64,000 nt of DNA from contig OZ245769.1 in the NCBI GenBank assembly GCA_965227745.1, positions 1,550,001 to 1,614,000 of the forward strand, in the 5' to 3' direction. The stretch's first letter is position 1. Each line of letters begins with the position of its first letter. A program made the position numbers and the translations under genes. This document shows, piece after piece, positions 1-9,034 of the stretch. The notes under the pieces were generated by a model, which saw only the letters and a list, made by a program, of their open reading frames with translations, was not told the DNA's origin and did no database searches. The DNA comes from GAS368 sp965227745. Lineage in GTDB: Bacteria; Verrucomicrobiota; Verrucomicrobiia; Opitutales; Opitutaceae.

Positions 1-873
1 GTTACGCGCGCCCACGCGGACTTGGTAGAACGTCAGGCCGGGCTGATCGGGTTTGAGCTGAAAACGAAACGCCATCGTCTCACCGTCGCCCCGCGCATCA
101 GCCGTCTGCTCCTGGACAACGCGGCCCGTGCGATCGACCAGCCGCGCGACAACGGGCTGTCCGCGATAGCCCGCCGCGCCTACATCGGCCTGAATCGTCA
201 CGGGCGCGTCCTCAAACGCGCTCTGGCTCACGTGCACCTGCTGCACGGAAATATCGCGCACGGCATCGCGCTTACCGATGACGACCGGGTAAATCGGCGG
301 CAGGCCCTTGATGTCCGGGAGCGCACCATTCGGAAGATCAGTGGCGTTGCCATCGGTGAGCAGCAGCACGCCCGCGAGAGGACGGCCTTGAAAGCGCTCT
401 GTGATCGTTCGCAAGGCCGAGCCCAGCGCCGTGGATCGACCATCGAAGATGAGTTCGTGAAAATCGTTGGTCGCCTGCAGGCGCGAATCGAACACGTAGC
501 GCCGCACTTCAAACGTGTCAGCCAGTGATCCCTGCCAGGTGGAGACACTGGGATCGACGAGCTTTTTCAATCCATCGCCACGGCTGGTCGTTTCGCCGCG
601 ATCATGAATTTGCAAACCCGCGCTGTTGTCGGCGACGACCGCAAAGAGATTCGAACCCGGTCGGGCGCGCTGCCCGAGCCAGAGCGGCTCCATGAGGCAA
701 AGCGCGAGGGCCAGGATGCCGAGAATCTTCAGTGCGAGGCAGACGCCACGCAGTGAATGACCGTAGGAGGCGCGATAGCTCCAAACCAGAATGCCCACCG
801 CCGCCGCGAGAACGGCGACGGAAGGCCAAAGCCAGTTCCAGCCGGAGAAGGTGAGTTCGGACAACAGCATCAT
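1..873 (-). CDS. VWA-fold membrane protein of the MoxR/DUF58 cluster (partial)
   Basis: The first 291 codons are present; the 3' part lies beyond the window edge. The protein starts at one of two adjacent ATG codons, two bases after the stop of the preceding gene, so it is the next member of the operon. Two hydrophobic helices (about residues 12-30 and 42-62) are followed by a von Willebrand A-like fold containing VVADNSAG and, further on, GVLLLTDGN. The MIDAS-like motif is degenerate (DNSAG instead of DxSxS), so metal binding is doubtful. Proteins with this start in Planctomycetes and Verrucomicrobia usually continue into a glutamine-amidotransferase-like domain, which cannot be checked here. 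The function is unknown but probably envelope-related. Confidence 0.8.
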   Translation of the reverse strand, partial: MMLLSELTFSGWNWLWPSVAVLAAAVGILVWSYRASYGHSLRGVCLALKILGILALALCLMEPLWLGQRARPGSNLFAVVADNSAGLQIHDRGETTSRGDGLKKLVDPSVSTWQGSLADTFEVRRYVFDSRLQATNDFHELIFDGRSTALGSALRTITERFQGRPLAGVLLLTDGNATDLPNGALPDIKGLPPIYPVVIGKRDAVRDISVQQVHVSQSAFEDAPVTIQADVGAAGYRGQPVVARLVDRTGRVVQEQTADARGDGETMAFRFQLKPDQPGLTFYQVRVGARN

Positions 874-875
874 TC

Positions 876-3800
876 TCAACGGGAGTCGGGCTTCTCAGCG
901 GGTTTGTCCTTGCCCAATTCCTCGTAGTAACGGCGCACGGATTCGGCGAAACGGGTCGGCACCGGATCGCGATCGATCGGGGCGAGGGAATCTTTCGAGT
1001 CGCGGCGCGAGAGCTCCTCCGCGAGGCGGGCGCGCACCTCGACCAAGGGCTTGATAATTTCAGCCTTCACGACGGCCCAGTCCGGCTTCTTGCGCTCGGT
1101 CTGCTGATCGCGACGCAGCAGGCGCGCGCGCTCACGCGCGGTGGAGACGGCATTGCGCAGATCGGGCGAGTCGAGGAGTTGCTCGACGTCACGGAGGCGC
1201 CCATCCCACGCGCGGAAATCGCCGCCGTTAAATGGGCCGCCGCGGTACATCCCGCCGACCTCACCGGTGGGCGAGAAGCGCTCGTTGCCATCGCCGCCGC
1301 CGGCGGCGCCATTGAGAATATCGTCGATATTAAATTGTCCGTCGCCGCGACCGCCACCCTGCTGATTGTTGCCTCCACGTTGATTATTGGCGGTGCGATT
1401 GGCCTGGCCGCGTTGATTGCCGCCCTGCTTGCCTCCGGGCTGGCCCGGCTGGCCCGCACTCGCGGTCTGTTGACCTTGCTGGCCACCTTGACCGGCTTGG
1501 CCTTGTTGGCCGGATTGACCGGGCTGACCGTCCTGTCCCGGAGTCTGGCCTTGGCCGGGCTGTGGGCCCGGTTGGTTGTTCGAGGCCACTTGTTCGCCCG
1601 GTTGGCTCCCCTGCCCTGGTTGGCCAGGCTCATTGCCTTGGCCCGGTTGTTGCCCCTCCTGGCCCGGCTGGCCGGCTTGGCCCTGTTGACCTTGCTTGCC
1701 AGACTTGGTCGCGACGCGGCGCTCGCCCTGTTTGCCTTGTTTGCCGCCGGGCTGGCCATTGGAGCCGGGCTCTTGACCGGCCTCAGCGCCGGGTTCGGTG
1801 CCGCCGGGTTCGCCCGCGCCTTGCTGACCAGCTTCGCCGGGCTGCATGCCGGCTTGACGCTGCGCGCGGTCGCCCGGCTGGCCCGGCTTGCCGCTAGGTT
1901 GCGGCGCTCCGTCCTGGCCCTTGCCTTCGCTTTGAGCCATTTCGCGCGTGAGTTCGTCGGTGAGCTTATCGAGTTCGCTTTGAGCCAACTTGAGTTGCTC
2001 GGTGTCATCACCGAGGACGCTCTCGGCGGCGCGCTCCACGCCACGGCGGAGTTCGTTGGTGGCTTCGCGCGCGCGAGTGCCGGCCTGGCTGGCCTGCGGG
2101 AGGAAGCCCTCGTTGAGCATGTCCTTGGCGAGGTCGAGCGTCTTGCCACCCGACTCGCGATCGGCGGTCTTCTGCAAACGGTCGAGCATGTCACGGCTCA
2201 ACATGCCGTCGCGCAGCAGTTCCTGCTTCGTGTTTTTAACCGTGTCGGTGTCGCTTTGACTGAGCTTGCGCACGGAATCCTCGAGTTGCTTCGAGAGAAG
2301 CGGCTCGGCGGTTTCGGCCTGCTCGGACATCTGTTGCGCGCGCTGCGTAAACTTATTCACGCGCTCTTTTTGCTGCGCGAGCTGATCGATCAAGTCTTTC
2401 TGGTCGACGTTGCTGGAGAGCGATTTTTTCTGCTGCGGCCCATTGAGTCCCTCGAGCTGTTGGCTGATTTTCTCCTGCTCGTTGGCGATGTCGCGGGCCT
2501 CTTGGCGCATCGTGCGCATGTCCTCGGCAAACTCACTGGAGTTCTGTTTGCGGATATCTTCGCGAATTTGCTGGAGCTGCCGCTGGGCGCGCGTGCCCGA
2601 GGCGAGCGCCTGCGGCACGGAGCCCTGCGCGGCGGCGTCGGCGGCCTTCTGGATATCATCGCGCGTCTGCTCGAGTTGCTTGCGCTCGTCGGCCATGCGC
2701 GACTGGTTCTCCGGGCGGTCCATGCGCTGGCGCACCTCGTCGACATCGGCGAGCATTTGCTGCTGCTCTTCCTGCAGGCGCTTGAGGCGACGCTTGAGCT
2801 CTTCGCGCTCCTGCTCGGTCTTCGCCTCCTGCAAGGCCGCCTGAAGCTCTTTCAGACGATCATTCAAATCCTGCTGGCGGCGCGAAAGCTCCTGCAGGCG
2901 ATTCATGACCTGCAACTGCTCGGTACGCTCCTTGGTTGTCGGGGCCTGTGCTTGGCGCTGCGTCTCGTAGCGATTTTCCGCCTGCGTGAGGTCAAGCTGG
3001 TCGATTTGCCGTTGATTTTGCTGGCCACCACCACCGCCTCCGCCGCCTTTCTTGCCGCGGGTGACGTTGGTTTCGCGACCCTGTAATTTCAGTAGTCCCT
3101 GATACGCGGCCTGCTCGGCCGGAAGGGCCTGCGCCAGCGGGGCTGGAGACTTCGAAGCTTTATTGAGTTCCTCGATGGCCTTCTTCATCTCGGACGTCAC
3201 CGTGGTCCAGAGCGCCTGAGCGCGCGGGGAGCGGGCCTCTGCCATCGTTTCCTCGGCTTGAGCGAGCGCCTGAGCCTGGGAATCAGAGACGACTTTGGCA
3301 TCCTCGGTATATTTCGGCGAAGGGCCGTCACGTTGAAGGCGCCAAGTGGCGTTGATCACCTGCTTCTGGAGTTCCACGAGGCGGCGCGTTTGGGCTCCGC
3401 CCTGCTTGCCGCCCTTTTGCTGATCGTCGGAATCCATGCCCTGGCTTTCGCGGAAAACCTCGTCGAAGGGCCGCACCTCGCCGAAAAACAAATCACTGCT
3501 CGTGCGGCGGACTTTGCCATCGGGACCGATATCGTCAGCCCACGCATGCCACGAAATAAGGTCGTCGGGCTTCGCGCCGATGTCCTCGAGCTTGAGCATG
3601 TAGGAAAACGTTTTCTTTTCCTTCGCGGCCGTGCCTTTGCCAATCTCGATGAACTTCGATTCTCCGCCCGCCATCGAATAGGAGATGCCGTAAGCCTGCG
3701 CGCCGAAGTCGTCGAAGACCGTCGCCTCAAACGCGATCTCTTCGAGCGCCGAAGGGCGCACATCGCCGCGCGGGAGATTGAGCCGCAGCTCGGGCACGCG

Positions 3801-4946
3801 ATTCGGCTGCACATCGATCACGAAGGGCGTGGTCGTCTTATTGGCGCGGCCCTCGGCATCGACGAGTTGGAGATCGTAGGTCTGCGACTTCGCGAGAATC
3901 ACATTCGGCAGCGTGACGACCGCTTTATCTGCGGAGACGGTGAGCGGCACCTTGGTCTTCTTGCCATCGCGGGCAACGAAGTTGGCTGATTTCACCGGCT
4001 TGTTGAGCTGAAGGGCGTAATCGAGCTTCGTGCCTTCGACCGCGCTGATGCGGCGGGTGTCCTCGATGTGTTTGGGCGGGAGCTTCGTGTAGTCGGGGTA
4101 CGTCAGGTCGGCATCGGCCCGGATGAGTCGGGGGTGTTCGTAGACGGTAACCTTAAAGTCGCGAGTCTTTTCGCCGCGATATTCGAGGCGGTAAGTCAAA
4201 TCGCCGCCGACCTCTGAGACGCTGCCGCCAAAGACGGGGTCCGCGAGGCTCTTCACCAGCGGAATGGTGCGCGAAGCGGCATTGGTTTCATTGACGACAA
4301 GGCTGACAGTGGGCGGCAAGGCCTTGCCGAAACGCGCCAGCACCACGAGGCTCTCGCCGCGCTCGATGCTGGTATCGCCCGGCGTGACCGATACGCCATC
4401 CGCTCCGATCCACGCCATCTCCACCGGTTTGGAGCCCTTGATGACCGGGGAGGCAACTTTGATATTGGAAAGTGCGAAAACGAACGCGATCAACGCCGCC
4501 ACGTGCACCACTTGGGTCCACGCGAGGCGCGACGGCGCGACAACGTGCGCCCAGTTTTGCTCCTGACTGCGCGCCACGGCTTCCTGCATGACGCGATGCT
4601 GGAGATAGCTCGGCTCGACGCCGGGCAAAATGTTTTGCTGCACGGCGGTGAGCAGCAATCCCTTCAACTCCGGATGCGCATTCTCAATTTGCTGCGCGGC
4701 CCAGCGATAATCAGGCGCCTTTTCGAAATGCTTGATCGCGATGCCGCAAGCCACCGCCACGGCAACCGCCGCGAGCAACGGCAAGGCCAACGGCGAAACC
4801 CAGCCCGTGCTGCGCTGCACATAGACCAACGCCACGCCCAAGAGCGCGGAGAGCGCCCACCACACGGCGAGCTTGCGCCACAGGCCCAGCCATTGATGCC
4901 GACGAATCACCCGCTGCAACCGACGTTTGAGGAAATCGTTGTTCAT
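876..4946 (-). CDS. Giant membrane-anchored coiled-coil protein (DUF4175-like) with Gly/Gln/Pro-rich tail
   Basis: A 1356-residue protein. Transmembrane helices lie near residues 26-43, 52-71 and 146-165. A periplasmic beta-rich part spans about 180-480 and a long Glu/Gln/Arg-rich coiled coil about 520-980. A low-complexity stretch of PGQ and GQQG repeats covers roughly residues 1005-1205 (about 1330-1935 in the window), and a short conserved-looking end follows (RGGPFNGGDFRAWDGRL). The layout resembles DUF4175 proteins of alphaproteobacteria. The ATG overlaps the stop of the upstream BatA-type gene by 4 bases, indicating translational coupling. It probably acts as a scaffold in the envelope with the MoxR/VWA proteins; this is inferred from context only. 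Confidence 0.8.
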   Translation of the reverse strand: MNNDFLKRRLQRVIRRHQWLGLWRKLAVWWALSALLGVALVYVQRSTGWVSPLALPLLAAVAVAVACGIAIKHFEKAPDYRWAAQQIENAHPELKGLLLTAVQQNILPGVEPSYLQHRVMQEAVARSQEQNWAHVVAPSRLAWTQVVHVAALIAFVFALSNIKVASPVIKGSKPVEMAWIGADGVSVTPGDTSIERGESLVVLARFGKALPPTVSLVVNETNAASRTIPLVKSLADPVFGGSVSEVGGDLTYRLEYRGEKTRDFKVTVYEHPRLIRADADLTYPDYTKLPPKHIEDTRRISAVEGTKLDYALQLNKPVKSANFVARDGKKTKVPLTVSADKAVVTLPNVILAKSQTYDLQLVDAEGRANKTTTPFVIDVQPNRVPELRLNLPRGDVRPSALEEIAFEATVFDDFGAQAYGISYSMAGGESKFIEIGKGTAAKEKKTFSYMLKLEDIGAKPDDLISWHAWADDIGPDGKVRRTSSDLFFGEVRPFDEVFRESQGMDSDDQQKGGKQGGAQTRRLVELQKQVINATWRLQRDGPSPKYTEDAKVVSDSQAQALAQAEETMAEARSPRAQALWTTVTSEMKKAIEELNKASKSPAPLAQALPAEQAAYQGLLKLQGRETNVTRGKKGGGGGGGGQQNQRQIDQLDLTQAENRYETQRQAQAPTTKERTEQLQVMNRLQELSRRQQDLNDRLKELQAALQEAKTEQEREELKRRLKRLQEEQQQMLADVDEVRQRMDRPENQSRMADERKQLEQTRDDIQKAADAAAQGSVPQALASGTRAQRQLQQIREDIRKQNSSEFAEDMRTMRQEARDIANEQEKISQQLEGLNGPQQKKSLSSNVDQKDLIDQLAQQKERVNKFTQRAQQMSEQAETAEPLLSKQLEDSVRKLSQSDTDTVKNTKQELLRDGMLSRDMLDRLQKTADRESGGKTLDLAKDMLNEGFLPQASQAGTRAREATNELRRGVERAAESVLGDDTEQLKLAQSELDKLTDELTREMAQSEGKGQDGAPQPSGKPGQPGDRAQRQAGMQPGEAGQQGAGEPGGTEPGAEAGQEPGSNGQPGGKQGKQGERRVATKSGKQGQQGQAGQPGQEGQQPGQGNEPGQPGQGSQPGEQVASNNQPGPQPGQGQTPGQDGQPGQSGQQGQAGQGGQQGQQTASAGQPGQPGGKQGGNQRGQANRTANNQRGGNNQQGGGRGDGQFNIDDILNGAAGGGDGNERFSPTGEVGGMYRGGPFNGGDFRAWDGRLRDVEQLLDSPDLRNAVSTARERARLLRRDQQTERKKPDWAVVKAEIIKPLVEVRARLAEELSRRDSKDSLAPIDRDPVPTRFAESVRRYYEELGKDKPAEKPDSR

Positions 4947-6988
4947 GTGGCGGCCCCTTCAGGTTTGGAATTTGACTGGCGCGCAGCCCAGCCGGCGAGC
5001 GCGGATTCGATCAACAGGACGGCGAGAGTCGCCGCGATAAACCATCGCCAAAGCTTCTGGCGATTTTCGGCTTCGACGCCGAGCAGAACAATTTTGGAAT
5101 CAGCAGCCGATGGCTTGACCACCTTCTCCTGCGTGACGGGGACGCCGAGGCGCTCCAACTCGTCCGATGAGAGCGGAGCGGTGCGGCTCTCATTCCCATC
5201 GAGGTTGACGGCGAAGCGCAGCGTGCGGTCGCCGGCCTTGACCTCGCGAATGCCGGGCTCCGTGAAGCGCACTTCCTTCTCCGGCAAGCCCGCCGGTAGC
5301 GGCGCGGAATCGCCCACGAACCATTGCGCGGGCGCCGTCGTCACCCCGCCGCTCAACTCCAGCAAGGACCAGATCAGTGGCACGAACTTCGTCGAAACAG
5401 ACATCTGGCTATCGTCGGGCTGCCAGCCACTGGCGAGAAAAACGAAGCGGCCCTTGCCCTTAGGAGCCTCGAGCACGGCAGGGTCGCCACTGTCGTACTT
5501 CGCGATGGCGCGGGAATCCGGAATCGAAGCGGCATCGAGCTTCCGGTATTTCCAAATATGGATCTTCGTGAAGTCACTAAAGCGGGGATCGGAGAACGGC
5601 GCGAAGAGCGGGTGCGTGAAATCGATCTCACCAAACATCGCGTAGTTGGACGGCGCGGCCTCGGTCAGCGCGATGTCGCGGCCGATCAGCGCGCCGAGCG
5701 TCGGGGCCGCGGCGGCGGACTTCGGGGCGAACACCACTGTCTTGCCCCCTTGCATCTGCGCGCGAATCTCGGCGGCTTGGGCGGCGGGAAGCGCCTCAGT
5801 CACGAAGATCACGTTGGCCGTCGCCACGTCGTCGGGGAGCAATTGTGCCGACGCCGCCCGCGCGACGACTTCGACCTTGAGGCGCGGTGTATCGCTCAAT
5901 GCCCGGCGGAGGAAAAAGAGCGGTTGGCGCACATCGTCGGCCGACTCGCTGCCGAGCCACAAAACTTTCAAGCGCTGCTGCGTGGGCGGAATAACGTAAA
6001 CGGTATTATCAAAGTCCTCCTCGTCACCCTTGAGCACGATGCGATCGAGGCCGGTGGCATCCTTGGGCAAGGGCACCGGAATGACGCGGCTCTGGCCCGG
6101 CGGCACGTAGGTGTCGATAGAGGCACTGGCAAAATCCGTCGAGCCCGCGCGGCCCCAGCCCACTTTGAACTGCTCGCGTTTGGCGTCGGTGGAGTTTGTC
6201 ACCCGCACGCGCACGACGGTCTCGGCCGCGCGACTCGCCTCGGAGCTGTCGGCAACGAGTTGGAGCCCGGCATTGGTGGTCGAGCGGGCCTTGATCGGTT
6301 CGACGATCAGGCCGACGCCTTTCGGCCATTCGTAAGCCTGCAGCGCGTCGAGGCGACTGCCGCTCTGGAGGTCGCTGATAAGAACGATTTGGCGCGGGCC
6401 GAACGTCTGCTTGCCGTCATTTTCCGCCAGCGCCTCGGCGGCCGTGATGAGGGCGTTGCCGAGTTGGGTGCTGTTCCAACTCGGATTGGCGACGAGGAGA
6501 CGTGATTTCACGAGTCCCGCGCGGTTGTTGGGCTCCGTGCGGCTCCATTCATCAAATGGGATCAAAGGAACCGCCGCGCGATCAAACGTGAAAACCGCGA
6601 TCTGGTCGATCGGGGCGGCATTCGAGATAGTTGACTCGACCTTCGCCTTCGCGGCATCCCAGAGACCCGCGCGACGCATACTCGCGCTTGCATCGAGGAG
6701 AATGACGATGCGTTTGGGCTGAGCCGCGGTAGGATCGTCGAGCGGCGTCTGCTTGAAAAACGGACGCGAGAAGCCGAGCGCCAACAATCCCAGCGCGAGA
6801 CACCGCAACAGCAGCAGGATAATATTCTCCAACCGGCTGCGCTTCGAAAGGCGCGGCGGCGTGGGCATCAAGAACATCAGCGAGCTGAACAGCGTGCGCT
6901 CGCGCGTCGTGCGTTTGATGAGGTGAAAAATGATCGGCCCCGCAATCGCGAGCCCGCCAATCAAGAAAAGGGGCGTCAGGAAATTCAT
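4943..6988 (-). CDS. BatA-type VWA domain membrane protein
   Basis: A 681-residue protein. The N-terminus (MNFLTPLFLIGGLAIAGPII, then the LFSSLMFL and RSRLENIILLLLRC segments) matches the aerotolerance-regulator BatA N-terminal family, with two membrane helices. A von Willebrand A domain follows with an intact MIDAS motif (DASAS, about residue 94) and a second acidic loop (LISDLQSG). A third hydrophobic helix lies near the C-terminus (about 653-672). The start overlaps the DUF58 gene stop by 4 bases. Proteins of this family are thought to work with MoxR ATPases as metal-dependent adaptor or chaperone partners; the substrate is unknown. Confidence 0.88.
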   Translation of the reverse strand: MNFLTPLFLIGGLAIAGPIIFHLIKRTTRERTLFSSLMFLMPTPPRLSKRSRLENIILLLLRCLALGLLALGFSRPFFKQTPLDDPTAAQPKRIVILLDASASMRRAGLWDAAKAKVESTISNAAPIDQIAVFTFDRAAVPLIPFDEWSRTEPNNRAGLVKSRLLVANPSWNSTQLGNALITAAEALAENDGKQTFGPRQIVLISDLQSGSRLDALQAYEWPKGVGLIVEPIKARSTTNAGLQLVADSSEASRAAETVVRVRVTNSTDAKREQFKVGWGRAGSTDFASASIDTYVPPGQSRVIPVPLPKDATGLDRIVLKGDEEDFDNTVYVIPPTQQRLKVLWLGSESADDVRQPLFFLRRALSDTPRLKVEVVARAASAQLLPDDVATANVIFVTEALPAAQAAEIRAQMQGGKTVVFAPKSAAAAPTLGALIGRDIALTEAAPSNYAMFGEIDFTHPLFAPFSDPRFSDFTKIHIWKYRKLDAASIPDSRAIAKYDSGDPAVLEAPKGKGRFVFLASGWQPDDSQMSVSTKFVPLIWSLLELSGGVTTAPAQWFVGDSAPLPAGLPEKEVRFTEPGIREVKAGDRTLRFAVNLDGNESRTAPLSSDELERLGVPVTQEKVVKPSAADSKIVLLGVEAENRQKLWRWFIAATLAVLLIESALAGWAARQSNSKPEGAAT

Positions 6989-7950
6989 GCGCCACCTCCC
7001 GGATTAGAGCCGCGAAACGCCGGGCGGAATTGCCGTCCACGCTTCATGCGATCCTGCAGAAAGCCCAGCAGCGCAGTCTCCAGCGGCTGATCGATGGCGA
7101 GCAGGTGATAACTGGCGCCCAGCTTACGACACATCGCGCGGAGAGCTTCGCAGTGCTCACCGAGCTTCTTGACGTAGCCTGCACGCGCCGCCGCGGGATC
7201 GAGGTAGAGCGTCCGTCCGGTCTCCGCATCCTCGAACATGGAGGGCTGTTCCAAGCCGAGATTTAACTCCACGGGATCGAGAACCTGAAAAATGCTGACT
7301 TCGTGCCCGCAGGCGCCGAGCGCGACGAGGCGACGCTCGAGTTGGTCGATGGGGACGAGAAAATCAGAAACCAGTGCGACGAGCGCGCGACGGCGAATCA
7401 GCGAGGTGATCCGCTCCAGCGGGGCCGTCAGGTCGGTGTTGCCGCCGGCCGGTGCCCGCTCCAGCGCGTGCATGAGTTGGCGGAGGTGCCCTGCCCGATG
7501 GCGTGCAGGCAGATAGTCGCGCACCTGGTCGTCAAAGGTCATCAGACCCGTGGCGTCGCCCTGCATGTGCAGGAAATAAGCGAGCGTCGCGGCGAGGGTG
7601 GCGGCGTACTCGGCCTTCGTGTGGCCCTTGCTGCCGTAGTTCATCGACTTGCTCTGGTCGACGAGCAGATGGCAGCGGAGGTTGGTCTCATCCTCGTATT
7701 TCTTGATGAAGTAGCGGTCGCTCCGGCCGAAGACTTTCCAGTCGAGATAGCGTGGGTCGTCGCCCGGAGTGTATTGGCGGTACTCGGTAAACTCGACCGA
7801 GAAACCGTGGTACGGGCTGCGGTGCATGCCGCTCCAGAATCCCTCGACGACCGCGCGCGCCCGCAGCTCGAGGCTGCGGATGCTCATCAGCGTCTTTGTG
7901 TCGATCAGACGCGCGGCGGGTATCGAGGAAGTGGCGGCGGCGACGGCCAT
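6985..7950 (-). CDS. DUF58 domain-containing protein
   Basis: A 321-residue soluble protein with the DUF58 signature in the first half (GFSVEFTEYRQYTPGDDPRY, then LDWKVFGRSDRYFIKKYEDE) and a VWA-like fold with a DQSKS MIDAS motif near residue 114. DUF58 proteins almost always accompany a MoxR AAA+ ATPase and VWA proteins, as here. The gene sits 9 bases after moxR and overlaps the BatA-type gene by 4 bases. The start is the ATG giving MAVAAATSS; a later in-frame ATG (MSIRSLELRARAVV) about 21 residues in is an alternative. It is probably cytoplasmic and envelope-associated. Confidence 0.92.
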   Translation of the reverse strand: MAVAAATSSIPAARLIDTKTLMSIRSLELRARAVVEGFWSGMHRSPYHGFSVEFTEYRQYTPGDDPRYLDWKVFGRSDRYFIKKYEDETNLRCHLLVDQSKSMNYGSKGHTKAEYAATLAATLAYFLHMQGDATGLMTFDDQVRDYLPARHRAGHLRQLMHALERAPAGGNTDLTAPLERITSLIRRRALVALVSDFLVPIDQLERRLVALGACGHEVSIFQVLDPVELNLGLEQPSMFEDAETGRTLYLDPAAARAGYVKKLGEHCEALRAMCRKLGASYHLLAIDQPLETALLGFLQDRMKRGRQFRPAFRGSNPGGGA

Positions 7951-7959
7951 GAAGAGCGA

Positions 7960-9033
7960 TTAGCTGGAGACCGGGGATTTGACGTGAGCGACGAGGCGCT
8001 TGATGACTTCCTCAACGCGGATGCCCTCCGCTTCGGCGCGGTAATTAAGGAGGACGCGGTGGCGCAAAATCGGCGCGGCGAGGGCCTGAATGTCCTCCAC
8101 GGTGACGTGCGCCCGACCTTGAATGAGCGCGCGGGCCTTGGCCCCGAGAATGAGGAACTGCGCGGCGCGCGTGCCGGCGCCCCAGCTCACCCACTCATTG
8201 ACGAAGTCCGGCGTGCCGGCCTGATGCGGACGGGAAGCCGCCGCGAGTTGCACGGCATAGCGCACCATCTCCTCGGCGACCGGAACCTTGCGCACGAGTT
8301 GGTGAAAGCGTTGCACATCTTCGCCCGTGAAGAGAGCCTCGATCGGCGCAGGCTTCCCGGCGGTCGTTTGCTGGATAACCTTCACCTCGTCGGCCTCGGG
8401 AAGGTACTCCATCACGACATTGAACATGAAGCGGTCGAGCTGCGCCTCGGGGAGCGGGTAGGTACCCTCCATCTCGATGGGATTTTGCGTCGCGAGCACG
8501 AAAAACGGCTCCGACAAGACATGGCGTACGCCTGCGGCAGTCACTTGATGCTCCTGCATGGCTTCGAGCAGTGCAGCCTGCGTCTTGGGCGGCGTACGGT
8601 TGATTTCGTCGGCGAGGATCATGTTGCCGAACACCGGGCCGCGGACGAAGGTCAGCTTGCGGCCACCCTCGGGCGCGTCCTGCAAGATTTCCGTACCGGT
8701 GATGTCGGCCGGCATGAGGTCGGGCGTAAACTGGATGCGGCGGAACTCGAGGTGAAACACCTGCGCGATGGATTTCACGAGGAGGGTCTTCGCTAGGCCG
8801 GGCGCACCTGTGATCAAGCAGTGGCCGCCGGCGAGCAGCGCGAGTAGGATCTGCTCGATGACCTCTTTCTGGCCGACGATGACCTTTGAAAGCTCAGCGG
8901 AAATGCGGGCACGACTCGCGAGCAACTTCTCGGCGGTCTCACGCTCCGCCTCAAAGCTGTCGGCGGGCGCGGCGGGCGCAACCGGCGCGGCTGGGATCAC
9001 AGGGGGCAGTTCGGGGGGGAGTTCGTTGCTCAT
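7960..9033 (-). CDS. MoxR family AAA+ ATPase
   Basis: A 357-residue AAA+ ATPase. Walker A is ITGAPGLAKT, Walker B is ILADEINR, and the sensor region is VLATQNPIEMEGTYPLPEAQ. The C-terminal lid covers about residues 260-345. The first 40 residues are Pro/Ala-rich and not conserved. MoxR ATPases act as chaperone-like remodelers and are usually co-encoded with VWA proteins, exactly as in this operon. The start codon lies one base after the stop of the DUF4159 gene upstream, so the two are co-translated. Confidence 0.95.
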   Translation of the reverse strand: MSNELPPELPPVIPAAPVAPAAPADSFEAERETAEKLLASRARISAELSKVIVGQKEVIEQILLALLAGGHCLITGAPGLAKTLLVKSIAQVFHLEFRRIQFTPDLMPADITGTEILQDAPEGGRKLTFVRGPVFGNMILADEINRTPPKTQAALLEAMQEHQVTAAGVRHVLSEPFFVLATQNPIEMEGTYPLPEAQLDRFMFNVVMEYLPEADEVKVIQQTTAGKPAPIEALFTGEDVQRFHQLVRKVPVAEEMVRYAVQLAAASRPHQAGTPDFVNEWVSWGAGTRAAQFLILGAKARALIQGRAHVTVEDIQALAAPILRHRVLLNYRAEAEGIRVEEVIKRLVAHVKSPVSS

Positions 9034-9034
9034 T

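Noticed and set aside
1179..3086. Long plus-strand open frame opposite the giant coiled-coil gene, Leu/Ala-rich
   Set aside because: It is the complement of the Gln/Arg/Gly-rich coding sequence, whose codon bias keeps the opposite frame open; no start signal or family features.
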